Positions 19,036 to 27,047 of a DNA stretch of 64,000 nt are shown here, in pieces; position 1 is the first letter of the stretch, and the number at the start of each line of letters is the position of its first letter. The position numbers were made by a program, and so were the translations under genes. Source of the DNA: Salinisphaeraceae bacterium. Its GTDB lineage: Bacteria > Pseudomonadota > Gammaproteobacteria > Nevskiales > Salinisphaeraceae. Location: NCBI GenBank assembly GCA_002683405.1, contig NYTH01000015.1, forward strand, positions 1-64,000, in the 5' to 3' direction. The notes below the pieces were generated by a model. That model was given only the letters and a program-made list of their open reading frames with translations, did not search any database and was not told the DNA's origin.

Positions 19036-19545
19036 CTATCTTCTTGCACCGCCCCGTGCCTCTCACCCTATCTAACCGCAGATTTCTTCACCTCCTTCTG
19101 CTCGGCCTAGCGGCGCTAACCGCCTGCGCCGGCGGTCTGCCGGATCACTGTGATGGCCTGCCTGCGAATACGCCGCCGGCCGACCGCAACGTGCTGGGCT
19201 GCTCGCCCGAAGTCAATATCCCGGACGACTTGCCCTACCAGGCCTGGGAGCTGCGCTTTGCGCATCCGCCGTACATGGAGATCTGGATCGAAAACTCGCA
19301 GGTGCTTGATATCGACAATCGCCTGCTGCCACGCGCCGGCGGCGGGACGATCTCTTTCGGCGATCTCGGCGATGTCGATGCGGCGGGCTGGCTGAATGAA
19401 TCCGGCAAACCGCCGTATGGAGCAGGCAGAGCACTTACCGGCCTGAACCTGCCCAAGCGGCTTTACGTGCGCTGGCAGTCCCTGGTGGAGCCGCAAACCT
19501 ACAAGGCGCTTTTCGATTTTCCGGCCTGGGCGAGAGAGAAGATGG
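18306..19545 (+). repeat. Tandem direct gene repeat (two ~460-bp copies)
   Basis: Bases about 18306-18770 are repeated with few differences at about 19080-19545; these are the signal-peptide and N-terminal regions of the two lipoprotein genes. The 3' parts of the genes are not conserved at this level. Confidence 0.85.
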
Positions 19546-19808
19546 TAGAGCCCATCCAAGTGGATTGCGTCTTTGGCGGACAGAAGACGGATTACCGCCG
19601 ATGGGTCACTTTAGGACTGGCGCCGGGCGGAACGGTGAAGGTCTGGATTCGCAACCCTTGCTCCGAAGCCATCGAAATCATGACGGTGCAGGCACAGGTT
19701 GTGAAAGAAGGCCCTTATCTGGGAAAGGCAGAGCAGTACGTGACTGCTACGCCTGAGGCCAAGGCCCACGTCGAGAAACACGGCATCCCCTACGAGAGCT
19801 GGAAATAA
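19044..19808 (+). CDS. DUF2931-like lipoprotein 2, tandem paralogue
   Basis: 254-aa lipoprotein with the same LTAC lipobox and core (LYVRWQSLVEPQTYKALF, VTLGLAPGGTVKVW) as the preceding gene, 8 bp after its stop. The predicted start is TTG at 19044; GTG at 19056 is an alternative, since both paralogues align only from FLHLLLLG. It ends in the same HGIPYESWK tail. Middle-to-C-terminal changes and different Cys positions (VDCVFGG versus ARCPGQ) suggest it recognises a variant effector. Nucleotide identity is very high from about 19080 to 19545, pointing to a recent duplication or gene conversion. Confidence 0.75.
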   Translation: MHRPVPLTLSNRRFLHLLLLGLAALTACAGGLPDHCDGLPANTPPADRNVLGCSPEVNIPDDLPYQAWELRFAHPPYMEIWIENSQVLDIDNRLLPRAGGGTISFGDLGDVDAAGWLNESGKPPYGAGRALTGLNLPKRLYVRWQSLVEPQTYKALFDFPAWAREKMVEPIQVDCVFGGQKTDYRRWVTLGLAPGGTVKVWIRNPCSEAIEIMTVQAQVVKEGPYLGKAEQYVTATPEAKAHVEKHGIPYESWK

Positions 19809-20238
19809 TCGCCAGAAAAGAGCGGAACCCGCTTGTCCACAGAACCTCTGAATAAGGCTGTGGATAACCCTTGATAACTCGGCCTCGCAGGTGATTCAAA
19901 GGTGTCCGCCTGCGGGGTGGTCAATCATTGACCAGCGCGGTTTCATCGGCCCAGGAGCGACACTACAAAACCGCCTCTGCAAGTTCATGCTCCGTCCGGC
20001 CTACGGACTGACCGCGCCGCCCAGGCTAGCCAACATGATGCGAACCGGTGTAACGAGGTTTGAAAATCTGCTTGGCACATCCGGGGGCCGGCAGACCGGT
20101 AACAACGGGGCGATACGGAATTGGACGATTCGTCCGCGACGAAACGGCACGCACGCAGCGGGGCCGGAGGGCCGGGAAAGGTCATCCGCGATCTGACGCA
20201 AAGGATAACGGTAAAGGGGTGGGAACGGCGAACGAATA
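19809..20238. other. Intergenic region without a convincing gene
   Basis: About 430 bp between the T6SS island and tRNA-Ser. It contains a pair of DnaA-box-like 9-mers near its left end (listed separately). A 101-codon frame at 19891-20196 lacks a ribosome binding site and recognisable motifs, so it is not called. No transposase remnant or tRNA 3'-end repeat was seen. Confidence 0.6.
19833..19867. promoter_or_regulatory. Inverted pair of DnaA-box-like 9-mers
   Basis: TTGTCCACA at 19833-19841 (one mismatch to TTATCCACA) and TGTGGATAA at 19859-19867 (exact reverse complement of the consensus DnaA box), separated by 17 bp, just downstream of the last T6SS gene. They could bind DnaA. There is no AT-rich unwinding region or replication gene beside them, so this is not an origin call. 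Confidence 0.4.
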
Positions 20239-20331
20239 TGGCGGAGAGGGAGGGATTCGAACCCTCGAAGAGGCTATAAACCCCTTACTCCCTTAGCAGG
20301 GGAGCGCCTTCAGCCACTCGGCCACCTCTCC
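20239..20331 (-). tRNA. tRNA-Ser (anticodon GCU)
   Basis: 93-nt class II tRNA. The acceptor stem is GGAGAGG/CCTCTCC with discriminator G and an encoded CCA (20239-20241). The D-arm begins TGGCCGAGTGGCTGA, the anticodon loop CTGCTAA gives anticodon GCT, a long variable arm follows, and the T-arm contains GGTTCGAATCC. In E. coli serV and in Pseudomonas the same isoacceptor lies beside csrA, as here. A TACAAT -10-like box lies 11 nt upstream of the mature 5' end. Confidence 0.97.
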
Positions 20332-20486
20332 GCAGAGAACTCATTGTAACCTGCCAGCAAGAACCACCGCCGCGTGCTTTCCCGGGCGCGATTCATTAGC
20401 GGGTCGCGCCTTGCTCGTCTCATCCATGAGACTCGGGCCTGACGGCCTGCGCTTGCAGCGCACCCGATTTGTTCCCGGTAAATAGG

Positions 20487-20506
20487 TCAGCCTCGGCCGC
20501 CTCTCC
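20487..20506 (-). pseudogene. tRNA-Ser 5' fragment (degenerate copy)
   Basis: Minus-strand copy of the first ~22 nt of tRNA-Ser with one substitution and a 2-nt deletion in the D-arm. The rest of the tRNA is absent, so it cannot fold into a tRNA. Confidence 0.8.
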
Positions 20507-20661
20507 GCGGAAACCTCATTGTAACCTGCCAGCACGGGCCACCGCCGCGTGCTTTCCCGGGCGCGATTCATTGACGGGTCGCGCCTTGCTCGTCTCATCC
20601 ATGAGAATCGGGCCTGACGGCCTGCGCTTGCAGCGCACTCGATTTGTTCCCGACAAATCGG

Positions 20662-20683
20662 TCAGCCACTCGGCCACCTCTCC
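20662..20683 (-). pseudogene. tRNA-Ser 5' fragment (perfect 22-nt copy)
   Basis: Identical to the first 22 nt of the tRNA-Ser at 20239-20331, then replaced by a strong hairpin (CGATTTGT-CGGGA-ACAAATCG). It follows its own copy of the -10-like TACAAT, so a short RNA starting with a tRNA 5' end is possible. Confidence 0.8.
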
Positions 20684-20867
20684 GCAGAGAACTCATTGTA
20701 ACCTGCCAGCACGAGCCACCGCCGCGCGATTTCGCAAGCGCAGCTCACATTCGGGCCGAGCCTTGCTTGCCTGATCATCGAGCCTGAACCTGCCGTCGTT
20801 AAGTTAGCCATCGACGATCGTCAGGAGCATCAGCGGCAACGGAACTCTGCCTATCGCCGCGAGGGCA

Positions 20868-20895
20868 GACAAACAAAAAGCGCCCCGTCGGCGCT
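20868..20895 (-). terminator. Rho-independent terminator of csrA
   Basis: On the minus strand AGCGCC (20895-20890), 5-nt loop GACGG, GGCGCT (20884-20879), then TTTTTGTTTG. It lies about 45 bp after the csrA stop and separates csrA from the tRNA-leader repeats. Confidence 0.85.
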
Positions 20896-20939
20896 CACGT
20901 TGGCGACAGGATAACGAGGAAGCTTTTGGAGGTAAAGCG

Positions 20940-21176
20940 CTACTTGCGGGCGTGACCGTTGACACGGCTGGGAGCCGCCTTGGCCGTGGCGGCATCGCCT
21001 GAATCCGTTTCGGATTCCTCACAGATGCGCTTGTAGATTTCTTCGCGATGAACATCGACGTCGCGCGGCGCGGCCACACCCAGCCGCACCTGGTTTCCCT
21101 TTACGCCGAGAACCGTGACCGCGACATCGTCCCCGATCATCACGGCCTCACCTACTCTCCTTGTAAGAATCAACAT
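20940..21176 (-). CDS. csrA: Carbon storage regulator CsrA/RsmA
   Basis: 78-aa RNA-binding post-transcriptional regulator that binds GGA motifs in mRNA leaders. The N-terminus [20 protein letters not shown] and the [19 protein letters not shown] segment, with the RNA-contact residues and conserved Arg, are canonical. The start at 21176 matches the family; a frame six codons longer is ignored. Family members are usually ~61 aa; this one has a ~17-residue Ala/Ser-rich basic tail (after EESETDSG). The neighbours lysC and alaS upstream and tRNA-Ser downstream match the Pseudomonas order. Confidence 0.96.
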   Translation of the reverse strand: MLILTRRVGEAVMIGDDVAVTVLGVKGNQVRLGVAAPRDVDVHREEIYKRICEESETDSGDAATAKAAPSRVNGHARK

Positions 21177-21281
21177 AGCTCGACTGCCTGGCACTGGATC
21201 TTTGTATTTATCTCCAGTGAGTATCGACTGTCCGGCACAAAAACTTAGCCCGGAACGCCCGTTTCACCGCGAATCCGATAG

Positions 21282-22553
21282 CTACTGTTCGGCCTGCGGC
21301 GTGAGCTCGCTATCCACTTCCTCGGGCTCCTTGTCCAGGTCGAACGCGCTGTGCAGCGCTCGCACCGCGAGCTCCATGTACTTCTCTTCCAGCACGATGG
21401 AAATCTTGATTTCGGTCGTGGAGATCATCCGGATGTTGATGTTCTCGTCCGAGAGCGCCTTGAACATGCGAGCCGCCACGTTGGCGTGAGAACGCATGCC
21501 CACACCCACCAGCGATACCTTGCTGATGTCTGTCCGCCCCGCCACTTCGCGGGCGCCATGCTCCTTCGCCGCCTTCTCGAGCAGTTCGCGCGCGCGCTCG
21601 TAATCGGCCCGATGCACGGTAAACGTGAAATCGGTCAGCGTGTAGTCACTGCTCGAATCACCCGACACGTTCTGCAGAATCATGTCGACCTCTATATTGG
21701 CCTCGCCGATCGGGCCCAGCAGCGCATACGCGATACCCGGCCGGTCAGGGACGCCCAGCACCGTCAGCTGCGCCTCGTCGTGCGTGAACGCAATGCCCGA
21801 AACTATCGGCTTTTCCATGGCTTCCTCCAGAGTGATCAAAGTACCCGGCCCGGGTTCGACGCTGTGCAGCACACGCAGCGGTACGCCGTATTTGCCGGCA
21901 AATTCCACGGCCCTGATCTGCAGCACCTTCGACCCCAGGCTGGCCATTTCCAGCATTTCCTCGAAGGTGATCTGATCGAGCCGGCGCGCGTTGGCCACAA
22001 CGCGCGGGTCGGTCGTGTACACGCCGTCCACATCGGTATAGATCTGGCACTCATCCGCCTTGAGCGCGGCCGCCAGCGCAACGGCCGTGGTGTCTGATCC
22101 ACCGCGGCCCAGCGTCGTGATGTCGTTGCTCGGGCTGATGCCCTGGAACCCGGCCACCACGGCCACCTTGCCGGCATCAAGTTCAGCGTGTAGGTGCTCG
22201 GCATCAATCGATTCGATACGGGCCTTGCCGTGCGCGCCGTCCGACTTGATGGGCACCTGCCAGCCGGTGAATGAAATGGCGTCAACGCCGATTTTCTGCA
22301 GCGCCATAGACAGCAGCGAGATGGTCACCTGCTCCCCGGTCGAGAGCAACACGTCCATTTCGCGTAGCGGCGGTTTCTTGCCTACCTGGTCCGCGAGGTC
22401 GACCAGACGATCGGTTTCGCCGCCCATAGCGGACACGACAACCACCACGCTGTCGCCGCGGTCCCGGAAACCCTTGATCTTTTCTGCCACACCGCGAATT
22501 TTTTCAACGGACCCCACCGAGGTGCCGCCGAATTTCTGCACGATTAAAGCCAT
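21282..22553 (-). CDS. lysC: Aspartate kinase
   Basis: 423-aa aspartokinase, first step (aspartate to aspartyl-4-phosphate) of lysine, threonine and methionine synthesis. The kinase domain starts VQKFGGTSVGSVEKI and has GRGGSDTTAVALAAAL and TDVDGVYTTDPR. Two C-terminal ACT domains (about residues 265-410) contain VLGVPDRPGIAYALLGPI and VGVGMRSHANVAARMF, the allosteric lysine/threonine sites. This is the monofunctional, Pseudomonas-type enzyme. AAGGAAC precedes the ATG. It lies between alaS and csrA as in Pseudomonas, about 100 bp from each. Confidence 0.97.
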   Translation of the reverse strand: MALIVQKFGGTSVGSVEKIRGVAEKIKGFRDRGDSVVVVVSAMGGETDRLVDLADQVGKKPPLREMDVLLSTGEQVTISLLSMALQKIGVDAISFTGWQVPIKSDGAHGKARIESIDAEHLHAELDAGKVAVVAGFQGISPSNDITTLGRGGSDTTAVALAAALKADECQIYTDVDGVYTTDPRVVANARRLDQITFEEMLEMASLGSKVLQIRAVEFAGKYGVPLRVLHSVEPGPGTLITLEEAMEKPIVSGIAFTHDEAQLTVLGVPDRPGIAYALLGPIGEANIEVDMILQNVSGDSSSDYTLTDFTFTVHRADYERARELLEKAAKEHGAREVAGRTDISKVSLVGVGMRSHANVAARMFKALSDENINIRMISTTEIKISIVLEEKYMELAVRALHSAFDLDKEPEEVDSELTPQAEQ

Positions 22554-22655
22554 GTTGTTCCTTGCGTTCGTAAATGCGGATGAGCGCTGTCCGATCTCAG
22601 GACAGCGGCCGGGCGCCTGATCGTCAGGGCCGGCGAAGAGGAGCGAGCAGGTCGG

Positions 22656-25286
22656 TCAAGCCGACTCGCTCTGGCTGCGGGCCGATATCCAGTCTTTAAC
22701 GCTGGCCAGCGCAGCATCCAGTGACGACGGATCGGTCCCGCCGGCCTGCGCCATGTCCTTGCGCCCGCCGCCCTTGCCGCCTACCTGACTCGCCACATGA
22801 TTCACGAGTTCGCCGGCAGGCATGGCGTCGGCGTGATCGTCGGTCACCCCAGCGATGAGGGCCACCTTACCGTCTTCGACCGACGCCAGCACGATCACGG
22901 CCGAGCCCAGCTTGTTCTTGAGCGCATCGACCGACTCGCGCAGCGTTTTGCGATCAACATTGTCCAGTCGCCTGGCCACCAGTTTCACGCCGTTGACGCT
23001 TTCCGCCGCATCGCTCAGCCCGCCGCCCTTGGCCGTGGCGATCTGCTTGCCCAACTGCTCCACCTGTTTCTCCAGGCGACCGGACTTTTGCAGCAGACGC
23101 TCGAGCTTGTCTTCGAATTCACTGGGCGCGGCCTTCAGTCTGTCCGCTGCGCGCCTCAATCGACTTTCCAGTTCGTGCACGTTGTCCAGAGCCGCCGCGC
23201 CCGTCAGCGCCTCGATGCGACGCACGCCGGATGCCACGCCGCGCTCTTCGGTCAGCCGGAACAGGCCGATTTCGCCGCTGGCCCCGACATGCGTGCCACC
23301 GCACAGTTCCACCGAGTAGTCGCCGTAGCGCACCACGCGAACCACGTCGCCGTACTTCTCGCCAAAAAACGCCAGCGCGCCTTCCGCGATGGCCTCATCG
23401 TAGCTGCGTTCGTAGAACTCGCCGCGAATGTCGGCCCGTACCTGTTCGTTGACCCGCTTTTCGATATCGGCAAGCAGGTCGGGCGTGACCGGTTCGTAGT
23501 GGGAAAAGTCGAAGCGCAAGCGGTCGGGCGCCACCATGGACCCCTTCTGGCCCACATGGGCGCCCAGAATCTCCCGCAGCGCGGCGTGCACCAGGTGAGT
23601 GCCGGTATGGTTCAGCTCGATGGCCGTCCGGCGCGCGGCGTCCACGGCGGCGCGCACGGTCTGCCCCGCCGCCATTTCACCCGCTTCCACGCGTCCGTAG
23701 TGCATGAAGCGACCGTCCTGCTTGCGCGTATCGGTGACGCGGAAACGCCCGGCCGCGGATTCGATCAGTCCGGTGTCGCCCAGCTGGCCACCTGATTCCG
23801 CGTAGAACGGCGTGTTGTCGAGCACGACGATGCCCTCGACACCCTCGTCAAGGCGATCCACCGACTCACCGCTGGTGGCTACCAGCGCCACCACGCAGCC
23901 CTCGTCTTCCACGCGTTCGTAGCCGCTGAAGTGCGTCTTGCCGGCGTCGATATCCAGATTGCTGCTGTAGTCTGCGGCAAAGCTGCTGGCGGCCCGCGCC
24001 CGCTCCCGCTGCGCCTCCATGGCCTGCTGAAAGCCGCTTTCGTCGATCCCCAGGCCGCGCTCGCGGGCCACGTCGTTCGTCAGGTCCGCGGGAAAGCCGT
24101 AGGTGTCGTAGAGCTTGAAGACGATGTCGCCGGGGATGACCTTGCCGTGAAGCCCGCTGATCGCGTCTTCCAGAATGCGCATCCCCTGCGCCAGCGTTTC
24201 GGCGAAGCGGCTTTCCTCCTGTTCAACCACGCGCCGCACATGATCACGGGCCTTCGCCAGTTCCGGATAGGCCTCGCCCATCTCCTCGCACAGCGGATCG
24301 ACGAGCGCGTGCATGAAACTGCCCTGCGCGCCCAGCTTGTGACCGTGCCGTATGGCCCGCCGCATGATGCGCCGAAGCACGTAACCGCGGCCCTCGTTGC
24401 CCGGCAGCACCCCATCCACAATCAGAAACGCCGTGGCGCGAATATGGTCGGCAATGACTTTCAGCGAGTTGCTCTGCTCATCGGCCGCCCCGGTCGCGCG
24501 CGCAGCCGCCCGGATGAGCGTGGCAAACAGGTCGGTGCGGTAATTGTCGTGCGTGCCCTGCATGACCGCGGCGATACGCTCCAGCCCCATGCCCGTATCC
24601 ACGGACGGGCTGGGCAGGTCCTCCAGTGTGCCGTCGGGCTGGCGGTTGTACTGCATGAAAACCAGATTCCAGACCTCGACGTAGCGGTCTCCGTCTTCGT
24701 CCGGACTGCCCGGCGGGCCACCGGGAATGTGATCGCCATGGTCGTAGAAAATCTCGGAGCAGGGGCCGCAGGGGCCGGTATCGCCCATGGACCAGAAGTT
24801 GTCCTTGGCGCCGATACGCGAAAACCGGGTTTCGGACACGCCCATGTCCTTCAGCCAGATGTCCTCGGCCTCCTGGTCGTCCTCGAACACCGTAATCCAG
24901 AGCCGGTCGGCCTGCAGGCCCAGTTCAACCGTCAGAAATTCCCAGGCAAAGCCAATAGCTTCGCGCTTGAAATAGTCGCCGAAGCTGAAGTTGCCGAGCA
25001 TCTCGAAAAAGGTGTGATGCCGGGCCGTGTAGCCCACGTTTTCCAGGTCGTTGTGCTTGCCGCCAGCCCGCACGCAGCGCTGCGCGCTGGCCGCGCGTTG
25101 ATAGTCGCGGTGCTCACGGCCCAGAAAGACGTCCTTGAACGGCACCATGCCCGCATTGGTGAACAGGAGCGTCGGATCGGTGCCGGGTATGAGCGAGGAA
25201 GAGGCCACGCTCTGATGCCCATGTTTGGCAAAGTACTCGAGAAAACGCGACCTGAGCGCGTTCGTGCTCGACTGTGAGCTCGACAT
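22656..25286 (-). CDS. alaS: Alanyl-tRNA synthetase
   Basis: 876-aa class II synthetase charging tRNA-Ala, the normal length. In order: catalytic domain (RSRFLEYFAKHGHQ, DPTLLFTNAGMVPFKD, RHHTFFEMLGNFSFGDYFK motif 2), tRNA-recognition region, and editing domain with zinc-site motifs HTGTHLVHAALR near 570 and CGGTHV near 670. A C-terminal oligomerisation/C-Ala domain rich in GGKGGGRKDMAQAGG closes it. Key editing His and Cys are present. It lies 97 bp after recX on the same strand. Confidence 0.98.
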   Translation of the reverse strand: MSSSQSSTNALRSRFLEYFAKHGHQSVASSSLIPGTDPTLLFTNAGMVPFKDVFLGREHRDYQRAASAQRCVRAGGKHNDLENVGYTARHHTFFEMLGNFSFGDYFKREAIGFAWEFLTVELGLQADRLWITVFEDDQEAEDIWLKDMGVSETRFSRIGAKDNFWSMGDTGPCGPCSEIFYDHGDHIPGGPPGSPDEDGDRYVEVWNLVFMQYNRQPDGTLEDLPSPSVDTGMGLERIAAVMQGTHDNYRTDLFATLIRAAARATGAADEQSNSLKVIADHIRATAFLIVDGVLPGNEGRGYVLRRIMRRAIRHGHKLGAQGSFMHALVDPLCEEMGEAYPELAKARDHVRRVVEQEESRFAETLAQGMRILEDAISGLHGKVIPGDIVFKLYDTYGFPADLTNDVARERGLGIDESGFQQAMEAQRERARAASSFAADYSSNLDIDAGKTHFSGYERVEDEGCVVALVATSGESVDRLDEGVEGIVVLDNTPFYAESGGQLGDTGLIESAAGRFRVTDTRKQDGRFMHYGRVEAGEMAAGQTVRAAVDAARRTAIELNHTGTHLVHAALREILGAHVGQKGSMVAPDRLRFDFSHYEPVTPDLLADIEKRVNEQVRADIRGEFYERSYDEAIAEGALAFFGEKYGDVVRVVRYGDYSVELCGGTHVGASGEIGLFRLTEERGVASGVRRIEALTGAAALDNVHELESRLRRAADRLKAAPSEFEDKLERLLQKSGRLEKQVEQLGKQIATAKGGGLSDAAESVNGVKLVARRLDNVDRKTLRESVDALKNKLGSAVIVLASVEDGKVALIAGVTDDHADAMPAGELVNHVASQVGGKGGGRKDMAQAGGTDPSSLDAALASVKDWISARSQSESA

Positions 25287-25383
25287 GGTTGCTTTGGTTC
25301 CCCGGATAAGGCTTTAGGAATAATCGCCGTATGGTACCGGAGCCACCGCATGGCGGCTACACGACCGCATGGCAACGGCAGAG

Positions 25384-25860
25384 TCACTCATCGTCCTGAT
25401 CGCTCATCGCCAGCCGCATGTGCCGGGCGTCGAAACCGCGCTGCTGCAGGAAGCGCCGCTGCTTCTGCTGCGCGGAGAAATCCGTCGGCACAGGTCGACC
25501 AAAGCGCTTGATACGCGCCTCACGGGCCAGTTCGGCCCAATCCACGCCCACCTCTGTCAGCGCCTGCTCCACGATTTCCTGAGCAATGCGCCGGGCGCCC
25601 AGTTCGGCGCGAATCAGCAACGGACCCTTGCCCCGGCCCACGCGCGCGCGCACGAAGCTTTCCGCGAACCGCGCGGGGCTGAGCAGATTGTCGGCCTCCA
25701 GCTGCGCCAGCGCCTGTTCGACGGCCTGCGATTCGTGGCCACGCTCACCAAGCTTGCGGCTCAACTCCATCGGCGCATGCTCACGACGCGCCAGCAACTT
25801 GATGGCCTGCTCGCGCGCCGCGCGAACCGCAGCCTCGTACTCGACATCATCCGACGACAA
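25384..25860 (-). CDS. recX: RecA regulatory protein RecX
   Basis: 158-aa RecX, a modulator that caps or inhibits RecA filaments. Three-helix tandem repeats are evident (ALKLLARREHAPMEL-type start, LGERGHESQAVEQALAQLE, DNLLSPARFAESFVRARV, KGPLLIRAELGARRI). The predicted start is TTG at 25860, directly beyond a GC-rich hairpin; no in-frame ATG lies before residue 31. It follows recA by 24 bp, so recX is probably expressed by read-through from recA. Confidence 0.93.
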   Translation of the reverse strand: MSSDDVEYEAAVRAAREQAIKLLARREHAPMELSRKLGERGHESQAVEQALAQLEADNLLSPARFAESFVRARVGRGKGPLLIRAELGARRIAQEIVEQALTEVGVDWAELAREARIKRFGRPVPTDFSAQQKQRRFLQQRGFDARHMRLAMSDQDDE

Positions 25861-25865
25861 GACGG

Positions 25866-25883
25866 CCCGCCCTCATCGGCGGG
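25866..25883 (-). terminator. recA-recX intergenic hairpin (possible attenuator)
   Basis: CCCGCC (minus strand 25883-25878), 6-nt loop, GGCGGG (25871-25866) immediately after the recA stop. No U-tract follows, so it is at most a weak terminator limiting recX expression. Confidence 0.35.
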
Positions 25884-25884
25884 G

Positions 25885-26943
25885 CTAGCTCCCGGAGCTC
25901 TCCGGCGACTCGGCTTCGGCCTCGGCCTCGCTTGCCGCCTCGGCCTTCGATTTCTTCTTGGGCAGCAGAATATCTCTCAAAGCACTTTCAATATTCGCCG
26001 CAATATCCGGATTTTCCTTGAGAAATCCACGCACGTTGTCCTTGCCCTGGCCGATGCGATCGCCGTTATAGCTGTACCAGGAGCCGGCCTTTTCGATCAT
26101 ATTGTGCGCGACACCCATCTCGATGATCTCGCCTTCACGGGAGATTCCCTCTCCGTAAAGTATCTCGAACTCGGCCTTGCGAAACGGTGGCGCCAGCTTG
26201 TTCTTGACTACCTTCACGCGGGTTTCGTTACCAATGACCTCATCGCCCCGCTTCACCGAACCGATACGACGGATATCCAGCCGGACGGACGCGTAGAACT
26301 TGAGCGCGTTGCCGCCACTCGTGGTTTCCGGGCTGCCGAACATCACGCCGATCTTCATGCGAATCTGGTTGATGAAGATCACCAGCGTGCCCGACCGCTT
26401 GATGTTGGCGGTGAGCTTGCGCAGCGCCTGACTCATCAGACGCGCCTGCAGACCCACGTGCGAATCGCCCATCTCGCCCTCGATTTCCGCCTTGGGCGTC
26501 AGCGCCGCGACCGAGTCGACCACCACGACGTCCACCGCACCTGACCGGACCAGCATGTCCGCGATCTCGAGCGCCTGTTCGCCGGTATCCGGTTGGGAAA
26601 CAAGCAGGTCGTCCACATTGACGCCCAGTGCCTCGGCGTAGGTCGGATCAAGCGCGTGCTCGGCGTCAATGAATGCCGCGGTGCCGCCCTGCGCCTGCGC
26701 CGCCGCTATGGCCTGCAGCGTCAGGGTGGTCTTGCCGGACGATTCCGGCCCGTAAATCTCGACCACGCGACCGCGTGGATAACCGCCAATGCCCAGCGCC
26801 GTATCCAGCGCCAGTGACCCGGATGAAATGGCCGCAATACTGGTGGCTTCGGCGTCGCCCATGCGCATGACCGAACCCTTGCCGAACTGTCGTTCGATCT
26901 GCGTCAGCGCGGCGGCGAGCGCCTTCTTTCTGTCTTCGTTCAT
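25885..26943 (-). CDS. recA: Recombinase RecA
   Basis: 352-aa recombinase for homologous repair and SOS co-protease activity. Walker [11 protein letters not shown] is near residue 66, [15 protein letters not shown] and Walker [13 protein letters not shown] near 140, L2 loop with [15 protein letters not shown] near 200, and an acidic tail ([18 protein letters not shown]) as in other gammaproteobacteria. It is preceded by thpR and pncC and followed by recX, the common gammaproteobacterial order. The 104-bp leader contains two inverted repeats (listed separately) and no classical CTGT-N8-ACAG LexA box that I can see. Confidence 0.98.
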   Translation of the reverse strand: MNEDRKKALAAALTQIERQFGKGSVMRMGDAEATSIAAISSGSLALDTALGIGGYPRGRVVEIYGPESSGKTTLTLQAIAAAQAQGGTAAFIDAEHALDPTYAEALGVNVDDLLVSQPDTGEQALEIADMLVRSGAVDVVVVDSVAALTPKAEIEGEMGDSHVGLQARLMSQALRKLTANIKRSGTLVIFINQIRMKIGVMFGSPETTSGGNALKFYASVRLDIRRIGSVKRGDEVIGNETRVKVVKNKLAPPFRKAEFEILYGEGISREGEIIEMGVAHNMIEKAGSWYSYNGDRIGQGKDNVRGFLKENPDIAANIESALRDILLPKKKSKAEAASEAEAEAESPESSGS

Positions 26944-26988
26944 GAGTGCCTGTCTGCTTGAATGCCGTGTGGTGCGAAAAGTGTTCTA

Positions 26989-27045
26989 GGTGCGATCGCG
27001 TCGGGCGCCATCGCACCCGCGCATTATTCCACACTCGACCGTGTG
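26989..27045 (-). promoter_or_regulatory. recA leader inverted repeats
   Basis: Proximal: GGTGCGAT (minus strand 27017-27010), 13-nt loop, ATCGCACC (26996-26989), an 8-bp perfect stem 46 nt before the recA ATG. Distal: CACAC-N6-GTGTG at 27030-27045, overlapping the thpR 3' end. Either could be an operator, and the proximal one could act in the mRNA leader. Their function is unknown. Confidence 0.4.
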
Positions 27046-27047
27046 AT

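Larger units (their letters stand above)
20310..20775 (-). repeat. Tandem repeats of the tRNA-Ser promoter and 5' end (~176-bp units)
   Basis: Three head-to-tail units with the tRNA 5' end and leader recurring at offsets of 175 and 177 bp (acceptor sequence at 20325-20331, 20500-20506, 20677-20683). Every unit has TACAAT exactly 11 nt upstream of the tRNA 5' sequence (20343-20348, 20518-20523, 20695-20700). Units 1 and 2 share the whole ~176-bp sequence; unit 3 diverges after ~40 bp. On the minus strand the shared units contain the hairpins TCTCA-TGGA-TGAGA (20593-20606; in the other unit GTCTCA-TGGA-TGAGAC at 20417-20432), TGCGCT-GCA-AGCGCA, and CGATTTGT-CGGGA-ACAAATCG at 20640-20660. Confidence 0.9.

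Noticed and set aside
19891-20196. 101-codon open frame between the T6SS island and tRNA-Ser
   Set aside because: No ribosome binding site, no motif, and Arg/Gly-rich composition typical of chance frames.
20239-20775. Integration (att) sites at tRNA-Ser
   Set aside because: The repeats copy the 5' end and promoter, not the 3' end used by integrases, and no integrase gene is present.
20310-20775. CRISPR array
   Set aside because: Units are ~176 bp, only three, without short spacers between conserved repeats, and no cas genes.
25866-25883. Strong terminator between recA and recX
   Set aside because: The hairpin lacks a U-tract; kept only as a low-confidence attenuator.
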